From positions 259,501 through 323,500 of the forward strand of contig JAURVB010006236.1 in the NCBI GenBank assembly GCA_033002965.1: a DNA stretch of 64,000 nucleotides, written 5' to 3'. Below are positions 24,637 to 35,171 of the stretch, piece by piece (the stretch's first letter is position 1; every line of letters starts with the position of its first letter). Made by a program: the position numbers and the translations under genes. Source of the DNA: Piper betle. Lineage: Eukaryota > Streptophyta > Magnoliopsida > Piperales > Piperaceae. The notes beneath the pieces were generated by a model. That model did no database searches. It worked only from the letters and a program-made list of their open reading frames with translations, and was not told the origin of the DNA.

Positions 24637-27591
24637 TGTAAAACCCACGATTCGAGTTAGGGTTTTATATTCAGGACCAGTCGGTTCAACCGTTATTTTT
24701 GAGTCGAGTCAGTTTCAGAATACGTGTACCGAGCTGATACCAATCGTGTGTATGAGCTATGAGGGTCATGTGTACCCAAGTATATGATGATAACATCATG
24801 AACATAGCAGAACAGAATGAGTTATCAGAATATATGAGAGTATGCCAGTAATTTTTCTTTATTTTATTTTTATATACAGTGGATCATAGGATTATTTTTA
24901 GGCTATTTACTGCGTTAGGACGCTTTATGGGGCAGTTTGGGTGGGTTGATAGTTCTAGAGCATATCATTATGATGTTTTGGTGTTGTTTGATTTTATGAG
25001 AATTTTGTCGATTTTTTTAGGATTTAATACGAGTTAGTTATTATTCTTGACTCGAGACGGAGTCGAGTCAAGTCTTATTTACAAGTTTGCCACCCAGTTA
25101 TTTTCTCCCTCCCGCGACACTTTCTTCTTCCTTCCCATCGAAACCCTAGCCACGCCACCCTTTTTCTTGCCGTCGTCGGTGTCGCTGCAGCCGTCGCCAC
25201 GTTGCCACTAATCGTCGCCGCCAGGCCTCGTCGTGGCGTTGTCGTGCTGCCCCGAGCACCGCTGGCCATCGTCCGGCCTCCACGACGCCGGATCGCCACG
25301 CCTAGCACACCGCCCACATTGCGCTTGCGTCATCGGATTCTACCGCCGACGATCATTGCCGCCATGATCGAGTGGTCGCCTCGACATCCTCAACCCTCCA
25401 GCGAGCTTCCCTGGCCATATTGGAACCCATCGCCGCCCAGGCCAGCCGGATTTAGTCACCCATCGCCGACCCTCTGTTTTAGCCATTTTTTGGTGAGCTG
25501 TTGCCTCTGCCGACCATGTCGACACTGTAGACACGTCGGGCTCGCCGAACCGGTTCCAATGGTACCTAATACCATTGCTATCCAGCCAGTAAATGCCGTC
25601 GGTGACTGTCGCTGGAAAACCGCTAGAAGCTGCTAGAAAACCGTCGAAACCCGCCGGAAAACCAGATTCGCTGGAATTTGCCTGATCTTTCGCGGAGCTC
25701 ATCCAGTCGATTCCAATCGAACTTTAGACGCCGATGAGTGCCGAATTCGAGCTCCGAGACGCATGACAAAACCCTAGTCATCGCTCGATTGTCGATGACG
25801 TGAGGTATAATTACCTCCAAGTTAGTTATTTAAAATTGATCATTGTTAGCACAACATGATAGGATTGATTGATTCTCATGATAAAAGTCTGAGCATGAAA
25901 CAAGTAATGATATGCATGATATGATTGGTAATGGATAAATGTTGGTGATCTAAGTAGGTGAATTAACCTGAGCATGTTAATCGAGTATGATGTAACTTAG
26001 GAAAAATACAATAAAATTGGTATGAATAGGTTGAATTAGAATTATTTTCATACTTATGATTATTGATTGTTGATTGTGATAGATGATTATTATATTGTGT
26101 GTGATGTTGATTGAGTTTGATGCATCATTTAGTTAGTGGGCGTTAGTATTTAATTTTGATGTGTAGGTACGAAGTAAGAGCTCGCCGCCTAGGCGCGATG
26201 ACATGCTTGAAGCTTCTACCAGGTCCGTTTAGGACTCGTCTCTGCTTTACGCTCTTTTCTATTGTGTGTTTATTATATTATTTGCAAGACGGGTTAAGTG
26301 GCATTTTATTGGATCCCACTTAACTCGGGCCATTTAACCGAACAGTTTTCTGGATTAATAACCCCTCGAGGATGATTTCGAAAACAAGATCCACCACAAG
26401 TTGCCTTCGGGCCTATTATATAAATCCCTTTCCCAAACCTATATATATAATTTTATCGAGTTTTCAGTGAGACGAGAGATGGAGAAACCAACTGCACGTA
26501 CTATAAGCGGATGTCATGACAGTCAAAGCGGGCTCTGGATTAGTGCAATGGACTGTTCCATTCCCGAGGGATCTTGACAGCTCTGCGTTTGAGTTCCTCA
26601 CACCCAGAGAACATGGACGTTTAATGGTACTGTTTAGTACAGCGCATGTCCAAACTTGTGGTTTATAGGGTACTAAAGGCGACTGCCTAAGAGTACTCGG
26701 CCTTCGTACTCAAGGCCAGGAGAAATATAGAGGTAAGGAGAGGGCTTAGGATTGGAGACCAAAAATGAAGTAACAAAATGCCAAGAGAGGCATCAGCAGC
26801 AACAGATCAGTCAGTTCGGGACGCTACCGGGTCTGTAGCTCAATGGCTCATCATTAGGTGCCCTTCAGAGTGTTCATGAAGAGTATATGATATTTTCTTT
26901 CATATGAGAGTTTGCTCTCATAGCCAGCTTGTTATAGTTATTTTATTTTCTGGACCATTAACACTTGTTAATGACGTATTTTTATGCTATATGTAGGTGG
27001 CAATCACGAGTTGGATGTCCCAGCCTGAACGGAGGAGCAATGATGTCGTTTGCACACACATGTCAGTCGATAGAGTAATTAATATTTTTGTTATGATGTT
27101 ATTATATTGAGAATGACGTGAAATGTTGAGACATGATATGACATGATTAAATGTTAAGACATGATGATAGAATGTGAAACATGAATAGATTGCGCAGTGG
27201 AAGCGTTGTGGGTTGAGACCCAAGCTTCAAAGTGAGTTTACAGCATATTAGATTGTGTGTGAATGAAATTATTGATACATGCATATATATTTATTTATAT
27301 TATTTTGATAGGGTGGCTCCTAATTGCACTTTTAGGGGAGATATTGTCTATTTTATTTTAGAATTTTTATTGATTTGATCGTAATCGTATTGTTGTATGA
27401 ATTACTTTGTATGTCATCTATGTAGTATCATGTTAGGATTCTGTGCACTTATCCATGAATGATGAGTCGTATCTTCATCTTAAAACGCCGAGATTAGATC
27501 TGCACGAGTTGGGTTTGGGTTAGCCGACCTAACTGGGGCCTGTAACATACCGCTTTGGTTCACGAGCGTGGATCGGATTTGAGGTGTTAGA
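24637..27591 (+). repeat. 3' LTR, 2.96 kb
   Basis: Starts TGTAAAACCC and ends GAGGTGTTAGA, an ACA end mutated to AGA. It includes the 180-bp start that is missing from the 5' LTR. Conserved landmarks shared with the other copies in the window include the TTGACTCGAGACGGAGTC block (25050), GAGCTCGCCGCCTAGG (26179) and CACTTAACTCGGGCC (26318). Confidence 0.9.
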
Positions 27592-30500
27592 TCTGTAACT
27601 CACCAAGAAGAGAAAACTTCTTCCACGGTTCTTTTTGAGAAGCGATGATTAATAATACTCATCCTGTAATAGTTAAAAAACGTACAAACATTTAGTTGTT
27701 TTATGCGTATAGATTTAGGGAAATATGACAAGCCCAAGTTAGACAATCATGTAGTTTACGTTAATAATACATAAGAAAGAGCACAAATAAGTGGATAGAG
27801 ACAAATACAAGCTCCAACCACCAAACAAGTGACATTCTTTTCAAACAGGCTTCCAAAGAACATTTAGATACAACTAATATACCTGAAGGTCACCCCATGC
27901 ACATTAACTTATCGAAGACATGTTTCCTGCCTTATGTTTTGGCTCACAACATGGTAGAGTAGACAATGAAAAGATTGTAATCATAGTAGAATTGTCTTAC
28001 AATTATGAGACACTCCCATAATTATGTCTAAGTTTAGTAATCCACCTGTTCAGGGCACTGTTTTTCTTCACACGCACCTGCTCTGAGAACTGATCAATAA
28101 TTGTAGAGATCGTATTTTGATCAGCTGCCTCAATCTTTGTTAGTGCCTCTTCCAGTAGGAGCAATTTCTGTCACCCATAGAAATAAAAACACAAGGAAAC
28201 AGTGAATGAGCAATTGATTAACCATTGAACATCAAAGAAGCCTATATACTTCAAAATTATCTAGAGGCCCCAAATGGAACTACTCAAGGAGGTCCAATGC
28301 GCAAAGGATCCTGCATGTGCAGGGTCTGAGGATGGTTTGGACCACAAAGGGTCCATTGTAGCATATGGCAGCAGCTCTTACTGGTTGCACCAAAGCTCTC
28401 AAGAAGGTTCTACTGATGATGCCCAAAAAATACATAGCAAATGCATGAAACTGTAAGAAGCTTGAAGTTCAAGGAAGTTTTGCATTGCTGGTGACAGCAA
28501 AGAAATATAAACACAACACACCCCAGATGGTACATAGTGAGTTGCAAGACCGCAAGCAAGCATCTCAGCACCATTTAATCTCGCACCAGTGAGACCACAA
28601 TATTCTCCTACACAAGCACAAAGATACAACGCTTAGAAGACAGGGTAATTAGTATTAAAAGCTGATTTGTAACACAATCACTTTTTGGTTGTGCCCTTGT
28701 CATCACAAGTGTCGTTCAATTGATTAAGAATGAAAAAACTACCAAGAAAACCAGGAATAAGAAGCTCCCACATCAGGAAATAATCCAAGAGCTGTTTCGG
28801 GCATAGCAAAAATCTGCAAACATTTCATAAATAGAAGCTTTAGATTCCAAAGCTACACCATCTGATTATCCAACTCTTAATGAGGTACTGAGGCGGAGCA
28901 CTTATAAATAAAGACACGATAAAATCTAGCATGATTATCAATCATGTCATTCATATCACAACATAGAGTTGCTTTAAGTTGTACATTGAAATTACACTCA
29001 TTGAAACCACAAGTGAGCAGCCAAATACTTAAAATGTTAGTCTTTACCCTGACTCAAGAACATGAAAGAAAGTAAAAACGACGACTTAGGTTTAAGATTT
29101 AAGTGAACTACAGTATTCTCAGTGGAAATGCAAAATCGTCCATGGATGGAAAGACCCCCCACCTCCCATTACAATGCTGTTGAGCAGTGAGACCTGAAAA
29201 AAAGTGGTCTTTACTTAGAAAAAAGATTTTGCTTCAATTCAAATATCATTTGTACAAATAGACTGGTCGTATGCAAGAAACAAATTGGAAAGATAATGCC
29301 AACAGAAATCATAAACCAGAGTTTTCCTATATGTAGCAAGTATGCAGTTTAAAATGATTTCTCTCCTGAAAAATTCGGTGCCAAAGCTCCAATGACCTGA
29401 ACCATGAAAAAAATAAATAGAAGTAGATAAGAGATTTTTTGACACATCAATAAATAAGCTACAAAATTGTAAGTCAACTTGATGATAACACAAATTTTGA
29501 CAAAAGCATAAATATATAATCTCAACATGTTAAAGATGTTGACGAGGGAAAATAACAATGGCTACATTTATCCAAAATAAATAAATAAACGGATACATTC
29601 ACAAACAATTTTGGTCACAGCCGCAACGGCACCACCAGCACAAAATGCTCAACCTTACCCTGCATCCATAACCCAAAATCCAAACCAAATTACAGGCACA
29701 GAGACCACCTTTGACAGTCAAAGAAAAATTCTAACAAACAAAACCTATATACTACCTTCATAATCACCAAATTAACGTTCAGATCATCGTCATATGCCAC
29801 AAAAAGCTTCAGCAGCTGAATTGCCTAAAAATAATAAAGCAACATCTGCCTCATCCGAAACCCATAGCATCAAGACTATAAGCAGAGCAAATACAACAAG
29901 GTTATGGCTAAATCTAATTGCGCAACAAACAAAACCATCCACTGATTACCATTATATCAGATACGGCATTCAACTGCATGGGCCGATTCAGAGAACTTCT
30001 ACCAAAACCTAGCATACAACATAGTTGTCTTAGACATCACAAACAGCATCCCAAAACAACAAATGTCCACCAACAAAGAAGAATTTGAGTGACCAATAAT
30101 TGTATTGTGAAGCTCAATTCAAGTATTGTCAACTCAAATATCAACTTACATTTAAACACTTAGATCAATATAGATTTAATAACCAACTTCATTGGCATAT
30201 ACATAAAGCATAATGAAAAAGAAAGTGTAAAATTTAAGATCAATACCCAGCACTTAAAGTAAAATTTAAGGAACAAAATTGGATTTATGAAGCTCAGTTT
30301 GATTATTGATAATGCAAATGAATAATATGCAGATGTGATGACCATTTTTCAGAAGCATAAATAAGGCAGAAAAAAAGAAAAACATGCACATGATTTTAGA
30401 TGGATACCCACAACCAAAGTAGAATTGGGTAGACAATAATCATCAAATCTAAAATGAATACGTGATGATGGAGAGAGTTGGATTGGTGGGCGGACGCCAT

Positions 30501-31848
30501 TTTTCCTGATCAAAACAACGGGCAGTTTTCTACTGGTACTTCGGCTGAGAGCTCATAAATATTAATTTTTGATCAACCAATTATTATATTATTAACGATT
30601 TTGTGTTGCAAAGCTACATTATTAACAATTTGAAGCTGTATTAGCCACAGAACAATTATAAAGCGTATTGTGTAAAGAGCATTGTGCAAGATTTATATAC
30701 GGGGTTCATTTTAATTTTATAAATAGATCCTCTTTAAATAATAAAATAAATTATAATAATTTAATATATTAAATATAAATTTTGTTTTATCGTGATTAAA
30801 ACATAAATCTCAGTTGAAGGCCCATATGTTATCATTATTATTATTATTATTATTATATCTTGATCGGTCAAAATCTCTTACTTTTGAGTTTCTATTTCAT
30901 TAAAATGTGTAATTTTTTTTAAAAAATTTTCTTTATCATTTTATATTTTGCAAACATTCTTTTAAATTTTTAATCATAATTGTTAAAATTTTAGATTTTT
31001 CTAACAAATAATTTTAAAATAACGAAGGTAAATACCATATTAGTAGTTTTGATTAAAATTATAATTTTTAAATAAGGTTTTACGAGGTATTATTGAATGT
31101 ATCAAAGGGATGAATTTAGATATTTGATATCAATCAATCTAATCATAATATGACCTGTTTATATTCTTTTATTTTAAATAGTTTTAAATCAGGCTCAAGT
31201 TTGAATATTTTAAATATATAATATATTCGAAAATATTTGAATGAGATATAGAGTTTAGGTACTTTGATTCATATTCGATTCAAATAAGTGATATTTCATA
31301 AAATTATATTTTAAAAAAATTTAAAATAATTTTTTTTATTATTTATTTATCAGTTTAAATATGGGTTTTGTAGATACGCATCTCGGTTTGGATTTTCTAA
31401 TTATAGATATATTTGATCTATATTTAACCTGGCCCAGGCTAAAGTGTAACTAACTATTTTTAGAAAATATTATTCTCTGTGGTCTAGTTAAGCTAGTAAG
31501 TTAAATTATTCTAATCTATTTTTTCGTTTAATTAGAATATATTTATAAAAACAAATCGCATCATTAATATTATTAGCATATTTTATTATTTAATCAGTAT
31601 CCACGTATAAAACATTAATATATCTTCAAACTATATTAAACATTAATATAGAAAATATGCATTGTTTACCCAGAAAAAAAGGATGAAAAAAATAAAATTT
31701 TAAAAGATGAAGAACCCTTAAAACCCAACCTACAGAAATTCCCGCCAAAGAGAAAGAGATACCGAGAACCAGTCATAATAAGCTCAGTGCTCGTCCTCTA
31801 CCTGTTGAGCTCCTCCTCTCTCGCCTCCCCCACCATTTCCCGCCGCTT
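30501..31848. other. AT-rich spacer with a (TTA)n microsatellite
   Basis: Very AT-rich and without genes. A run of TTA units lies at 30833-30857. Pyrimidine-rich sequence from 31780 to 31890 is probably the leader of the FUS3-like gene. Confidence 0.6.
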
Positions 31849-31890
31849 GTGTCCCCTCCCCCACAGCACCCCCCAACTCTCTCCCCCTTG

Positions 31891-32385
31891 ATGTTGAATG
31901 CCATTTTCCCCACTAGCGAGAATCCCATTATTAAAGATGTTCCCATCCAAAAGACTCCAGCTTTCTCCGGCCAACCTTCCTCCTCCAACTCAGAGTGTTC
32001 CGATTGTTCCTCCCCCAAATTTGGCGACTTCTCCACCCTGTTTGTATTAGCATTTACTCCCGCAACAACCCCTCTTTGCTCATCTCTGCGTTTTCATTTG
32101 GGGGGAGGAAATGGAGTACTGTACTGGGAAGAGTGGTGGTCAGTCTGGGAAGGGGTACTCTGGATCTATGGTGAAGGAGGGGGATCAAATGATTTTGGAG
32201 GAGCCTCTTGCCTTGGACTTCAGAGATTCGGCAAGTCTGAAGGCCAGCCACCGGAAGAGGATGGCAAGGCAGAGGAGGCCCGTTGGCAGCTATTTTGCTT
32301 TGCCGGGGCGTTTTCTTCCCATGGTGGTTCCCCCTGTCCCGCGGGCACGCATTGCTTTTCTCTTACTCTCTTCCTCAAAGTCTGA
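31891..32385 (+). other. Long ORF overlapping the FUS3-like start in another frame
   Basis: An ATG at 31891 opens 164 codons that overlap exon 1 of the FUS3-like gene in a different frame. It begins MLNAIFPTSENPIIKDVPIQ and is serine-rich (SSSNSECSDCSSPKFGD). It could be a remnant of a displaced N-terminus after a frameshift, or simply leader sequence. No family recognised. Confidence 0.25.
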
Positions 32386-33400
32386 TGCTTTGCTTGCTCG
32401 AACATTTGAGGTGATGGATATGTCTGTCTGCTATATTCAGGCGATCGGAGAGGGTGGTTTGAGGTTCATTCTACAGGGGATACGTGACAGTGATGCCAGT
32501 TCTCTCGGCCGAGTAGTTCTGCCCAAGGTGAGTTTATGAGCTTGGTGCTATCGACGTATATATGAACTTGTTGTGTACTGTTGAAATGGTTTTTCCTTCG
32601 GTTGCAGTAAGAATCAGAATTCCATCTGCCCGCATTTACAGCGAAGGAAGGGCCTCTCATTGATATGGACGACTGGGGTGGAAAGAGAAATTGGACATTC
32701 AAGTACAGGGTTGACGTTTTTGTGGGTTCCAAATGGTTCATCAGTTTATCAATCCCAACAAATATTTTTTACTGATATTACTGATCACAACTCTGCCTAT
32801 TCAGATATTGGCCCAATAACAAGAGCCGAATGTACATACTTGAACAAACGGTTGTGATCATACCATCTTCATGTCTCCGTTCATATGTGCATCCTAACCT
32901 TTTTGAGGTCTGGTCATCTCAAGCAAAGCTTGCAAACTTGGTTTTTTTTTATGTCAGGAGATTTTGTCAAGACACATATGTGTTGACGACATGAAGGGGT
33001 CTTGTACGGCGACATTTAAAATCTAGTACTCTTCGTTTTCCTTGATTTTGGCAGCTTGAAATTTTGTTCCAACTCGATAACAAATGGTTTTCCAGGTTAT
33101 CCAAGGAAGGAAGACGTGAAACGAAGTCGCTCGTCCTCCTATCCATGCAAGGAGGACAAGGTCAGAGATATACATGGATCAGGGCTCCTTTTCTTTGGGT
33201 ACTGGTGCTATCGGCGGCTTGACCATCACCAAAACTCCCCCACCATGGCTACCTCTTACCTTGGAGTGACTCCTGCCGCTGTAGTTGACATCCCAGAAGA
33301 GAGCTTTCCTATCATGATGGAGCAATTGATAAACCCTCCCAAATGTCTACGTGCATGCCTAAGTGATATTATGAACTATTATGAGATTAAGATTGAATAA
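32111..33400 (+). pseudogene. FUS3: FUSCA3-like B3-domain transcription factor, probably a pseudogene
   Basis: FUS3-type proteins are nuclear regulators that bind RY motifs through a B3 domain and control seed maturation. Exon 1 (32111-32527) encodes a basic RKRMARQRR segment and a proline-rich stretch, then the B3 start (LRFILQGIRDSDASSLGRVVLPK). Exon 2 (32608-32708) gives ESEFHLPAFTAKEGP and DDWGGKRNWTFKYR. Exon 3 (32805-32850) gives YWPNNKSRMYILEQT. A fourth piece begins at 32958 (DFVKTH). Three faults are visible. Exon 2 begins with in-frame TAA where LPKK requires lysine. Its donor is displaced by one base (TACAG|GGTTG). The exon 3 donor is also one base off, and the fourth piece soon hits stops. 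A 114-codon ORF at 33056-33400 may hold a C-terminal remnant. About 30 residues before the B3 domain are unusual for the family. A sequence-error explanation would need several errors. Confidence 0.78.
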
Positions 33401-34362
33401 TAATTATGTAATTTGACTCATCATCTAATATGCTTTATTTGCATGAGCTAAGTGTCTTTGGGTGTTGTTTGCGTATTAAATTTTTACGGGTTCCCTGTTT
33501 GGTCTTTGTGTCGGTTATTCATTTTAATGAGTTAGGAATTCATACAAATTCACGAACATGCGACAAAAGGGTCAACATAACAAAGCAGACATTAAAATTA
33601 TCGGACAAAAAGTCTAGATTTTACAAAACCAAGTTAGTAAGCTATTTTAAGATAACCGTATCTGCGTATGGTTAGGATGCACATATAAGTAGAGACGTGA
33701 AGATGGTATCATACACGTTTGCTCAAGAACGTACAGTATTCGGCAGATAGAAATATGTACAATATTCAGCAGAGATATGGAGTACTGTAGGAGCTGAGAT
33801 TGCATGTGTGAGAATATGAAGCATTATTACAATTGGTTGGACGGCCAACAATAATGCACGTGCATTGCATTACTGGCTGGCCGTCCAACCAGTAATAGTA
33901 AAGTAGCACCGTCAACCATGGTTGTATAAATCGGAACCAGAATCAGAATCGGTTTGTTGAAGGAGTCAAATTCTGAATCGGAATCGGTCTAAATTGGGCA
34001 GGTAATCGGTTCAGTTAAATCGGTTTAAATAAGTCTAAATCGGTCATATATAATAATTTGACAACTTATAATATAAATATATAAAAATTAAATATTGATA
34101 TCATTTTAATATTATTATATATATTATATTTTATGATATTTTTAATATTTTTAAAGATTTTTTTTAAATTATTTAGAGTTAGTTATTATTTTTGACTCGA
34201 GTCGGATACGAGTCAAGTTTTAATTACGAGATTGCCACTGAGTGTTATTTCTTTCCCTCGCCCTTTCTCTCCCACATCCGCCCTCCTTCCCCATCATCGT
34301 CGTCGTTGTTGCCGCGCCCCCTCCCCCGAGACCTTCCCTGCCCCTCCTTGCACCCGAAAATA
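33401..34362. other. Spacer with a fragment of the long-LTR family
   Basis: 33401-34140 is AT-rich and has no gene; 33940-34040 repeats GAATCGGTT-like phrases. About 34175-34340 matches part of the long LTR family (GTTAGTTATTATTTTTGACTCGAG, then a pyrimidine-rich stretch). It ends where the TRIM array begins, so it is a truncated LTR piece. Confidence 0.6.
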
Positions 34363-35049
34363 CAACGTAATAGGCCAAGTCATTTCTTTAAAATGGGTAC
34401 CCCGAAAGTTAAAGATCTATAGTCCATTCCCACTTATACCAGTAGGTATTAGATGTGAGACTAAGTTGAGGGATCTCAAATCCACCCACCTTAGGAAATT
34501 TCGTCCCCGAAATGCCTATACTTGGCCTATTGCTAGCCCCAGCCCACGACCTTTCTGGCCCGTGACCGGCAGCCTAGCCAACGTTTCTAATCCAGCCCAC
34601 CATCTAACACGAAACCAGAGATGTGAGACTCAAGTTGAGGGATCTCACAATCCACCCACCTTAGGAAATTTCGTCCTCGAAATGCCTATACTTGGCCCGT
34701 TGCTAGCCCCAGCCCACAACCATTCTGGCCTATAACCGGCAGCCTAGCCAACGTTTCTAATCCAGCCCACCATTTAACACGGAACCAGGTCAGCTCTGAT
34801 ACCATTTGTAACGACCCAACCCAAAGTGCAACGTAATGGGCCTAAGTCATTTCTTTAAAATGGGTACCCCGAAAGTTAAAGATCTATAGTCCATTCCCAC
34901 TTATAAACAGGATCTTCTCCCAATAGGTATTAGATGTGGATCTCACAATCCACCCACCTTAGGGAATTTCGTCCCCGAAATGCCTATTCTTAGCCCATTG
35001 CTAGCCCTACCCCAAGACCTTTCTGGCCCGTGACCGACAGCTTAGCCTG
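34363..35049 (-). mobile_element. Tandem array of a TRIM miniature LTR element
   Basis: On the minus strand the order is internal (35049-34948, truncated), LTR (34947-34807, 141 bp), internal (34806-34650, 157 bp), LTR stub (34649-34616), internal (34615-34480), LTR (34479-34363, truncated). Each LTR starts TGTGAGATCC, or a variant of it, and the complete one ends GGGTCGTTACA. After the complete LTR comes AATGGTATCAGAGC, a perfect initiator-Met tRNA primer site (34793-34804 on plus). Each internal region ends in GGGGACGAAATTTCCTAAGG and GTGGGTGGAT before the next LTR. The internal region is far too short to encode protein, which is the definition of a TRIM. Shared LTRs between neighbours point to recombination between copies. 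Confidence 0.85.
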
Positions 35050-35059
35050 TTTGTAGCAT

Positions 35060-35171
35060 AAGTCCGTGTAATTGTTGTAACATGAACTTATACCGGAGAT
35101 ATACTTAGTCATGAACATCCTATTTATGCTATGATATTTCGGGGACGAAATAATTCTAAGTTGGGGGAGAT
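35060..35171 (+). mobile_element. 3' end of a gypsy-type internal region with polypurine tract
   Basis: TTTCGGGGACGAAATAATTC followed by TAAGTTGGGGGAGAT has the form found just before the 3' LTR of plant gypsy elements. It is on the plus strand, opposite to the adjoining TRIM array. Nothing coding remains. Confidence 0.6.

Larger units (their letters stand above)
18304..27591 (+). mobile_element. 9.3-kb LTR retrotransposon lacking recognisable pol (LARD-like, gypsy Del/Tekay-type features)
   Basis: Two long direct repeats (18304-21077 and 24637-27591) flank a 3.56-kb internal region. The 3' LTR begins TGTAAAACCC. The 5' LTR ends GGTGTTACA and is followed by a degenerate initiator-Met tRNA primer site. 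The internal 3' end has GAGGACAAAATTTTTATAAGGAGGGAAGAT, the phrase that precedes the 3' LTR of many plant gypsy elements. No gag, protease, RT, RNaseH or integrase block could be read in any frame, so the element looks non-autonomous or badly decayed. The 5' LTR lacks about 180 bp found at the start of the 3' LTR, and the 3' LTR ends TTAGA instead of TTACA, so no target duplication can be read. It sits in an intron of the CHY1 pseudogene, 12 bp from the exon-10 donor. Confidence 0.88.
17493..30500 (-). pseudogene. CHY1: CHY1-type 3-hydroxyisobutyryl-CoA hydrolase pseudogene, interrupted by a retrotransposon
   Basis: The functional family hydrolyses 3-hydroxyisobutyryl-CoA in peroxisomal valine breakdown. 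Fourteen exons in family order can be placed on the minus strand: 30500-30462 (MASAHQSN), 30008-29950 (NRPMQLNAVSD), 29824-29756 (LLKLFVAYDDD), 29659-29607 (AFCAGGAVAAV), 29396-29317 (HWSFGTEFFRRE), 29193-29112 (SLLNSIVMGGG), 28813-28743 (FAMPETALGLFPDVGAS), 28607-28522 (GLTGARLNGAEMLACGLATH), 28167-28046, 27663-27604 (RFSKRTVEEV), 18144 to about 18040 (DGWIGETIDSLKK), 17856-17755 (DQCLIR), 17669-17633 (DKDKNPK) and 17563-17493. Introns are retained, so it is not a processed copy. Lesions: a deletion and stop in exon 2, 1-bp loss in exon 4 with the CAGGD aspartate changed to Ala, and 2-bp loss in the MGGGxG oxyanion-hole run. A 14-bp loss removes FLSRL after GASY in exon 7, and exon 11 has a shift and stops. 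A 9.3-kb retroelement lies between exons 10 and 11. Confidence 0.9.

Noticed and set aside
28399..28629. 76-codon minus ORF as an independent small gene
   Set aside because: Its core is exon 8 of the CHY1 pseudogene with intron read-through at both ends.
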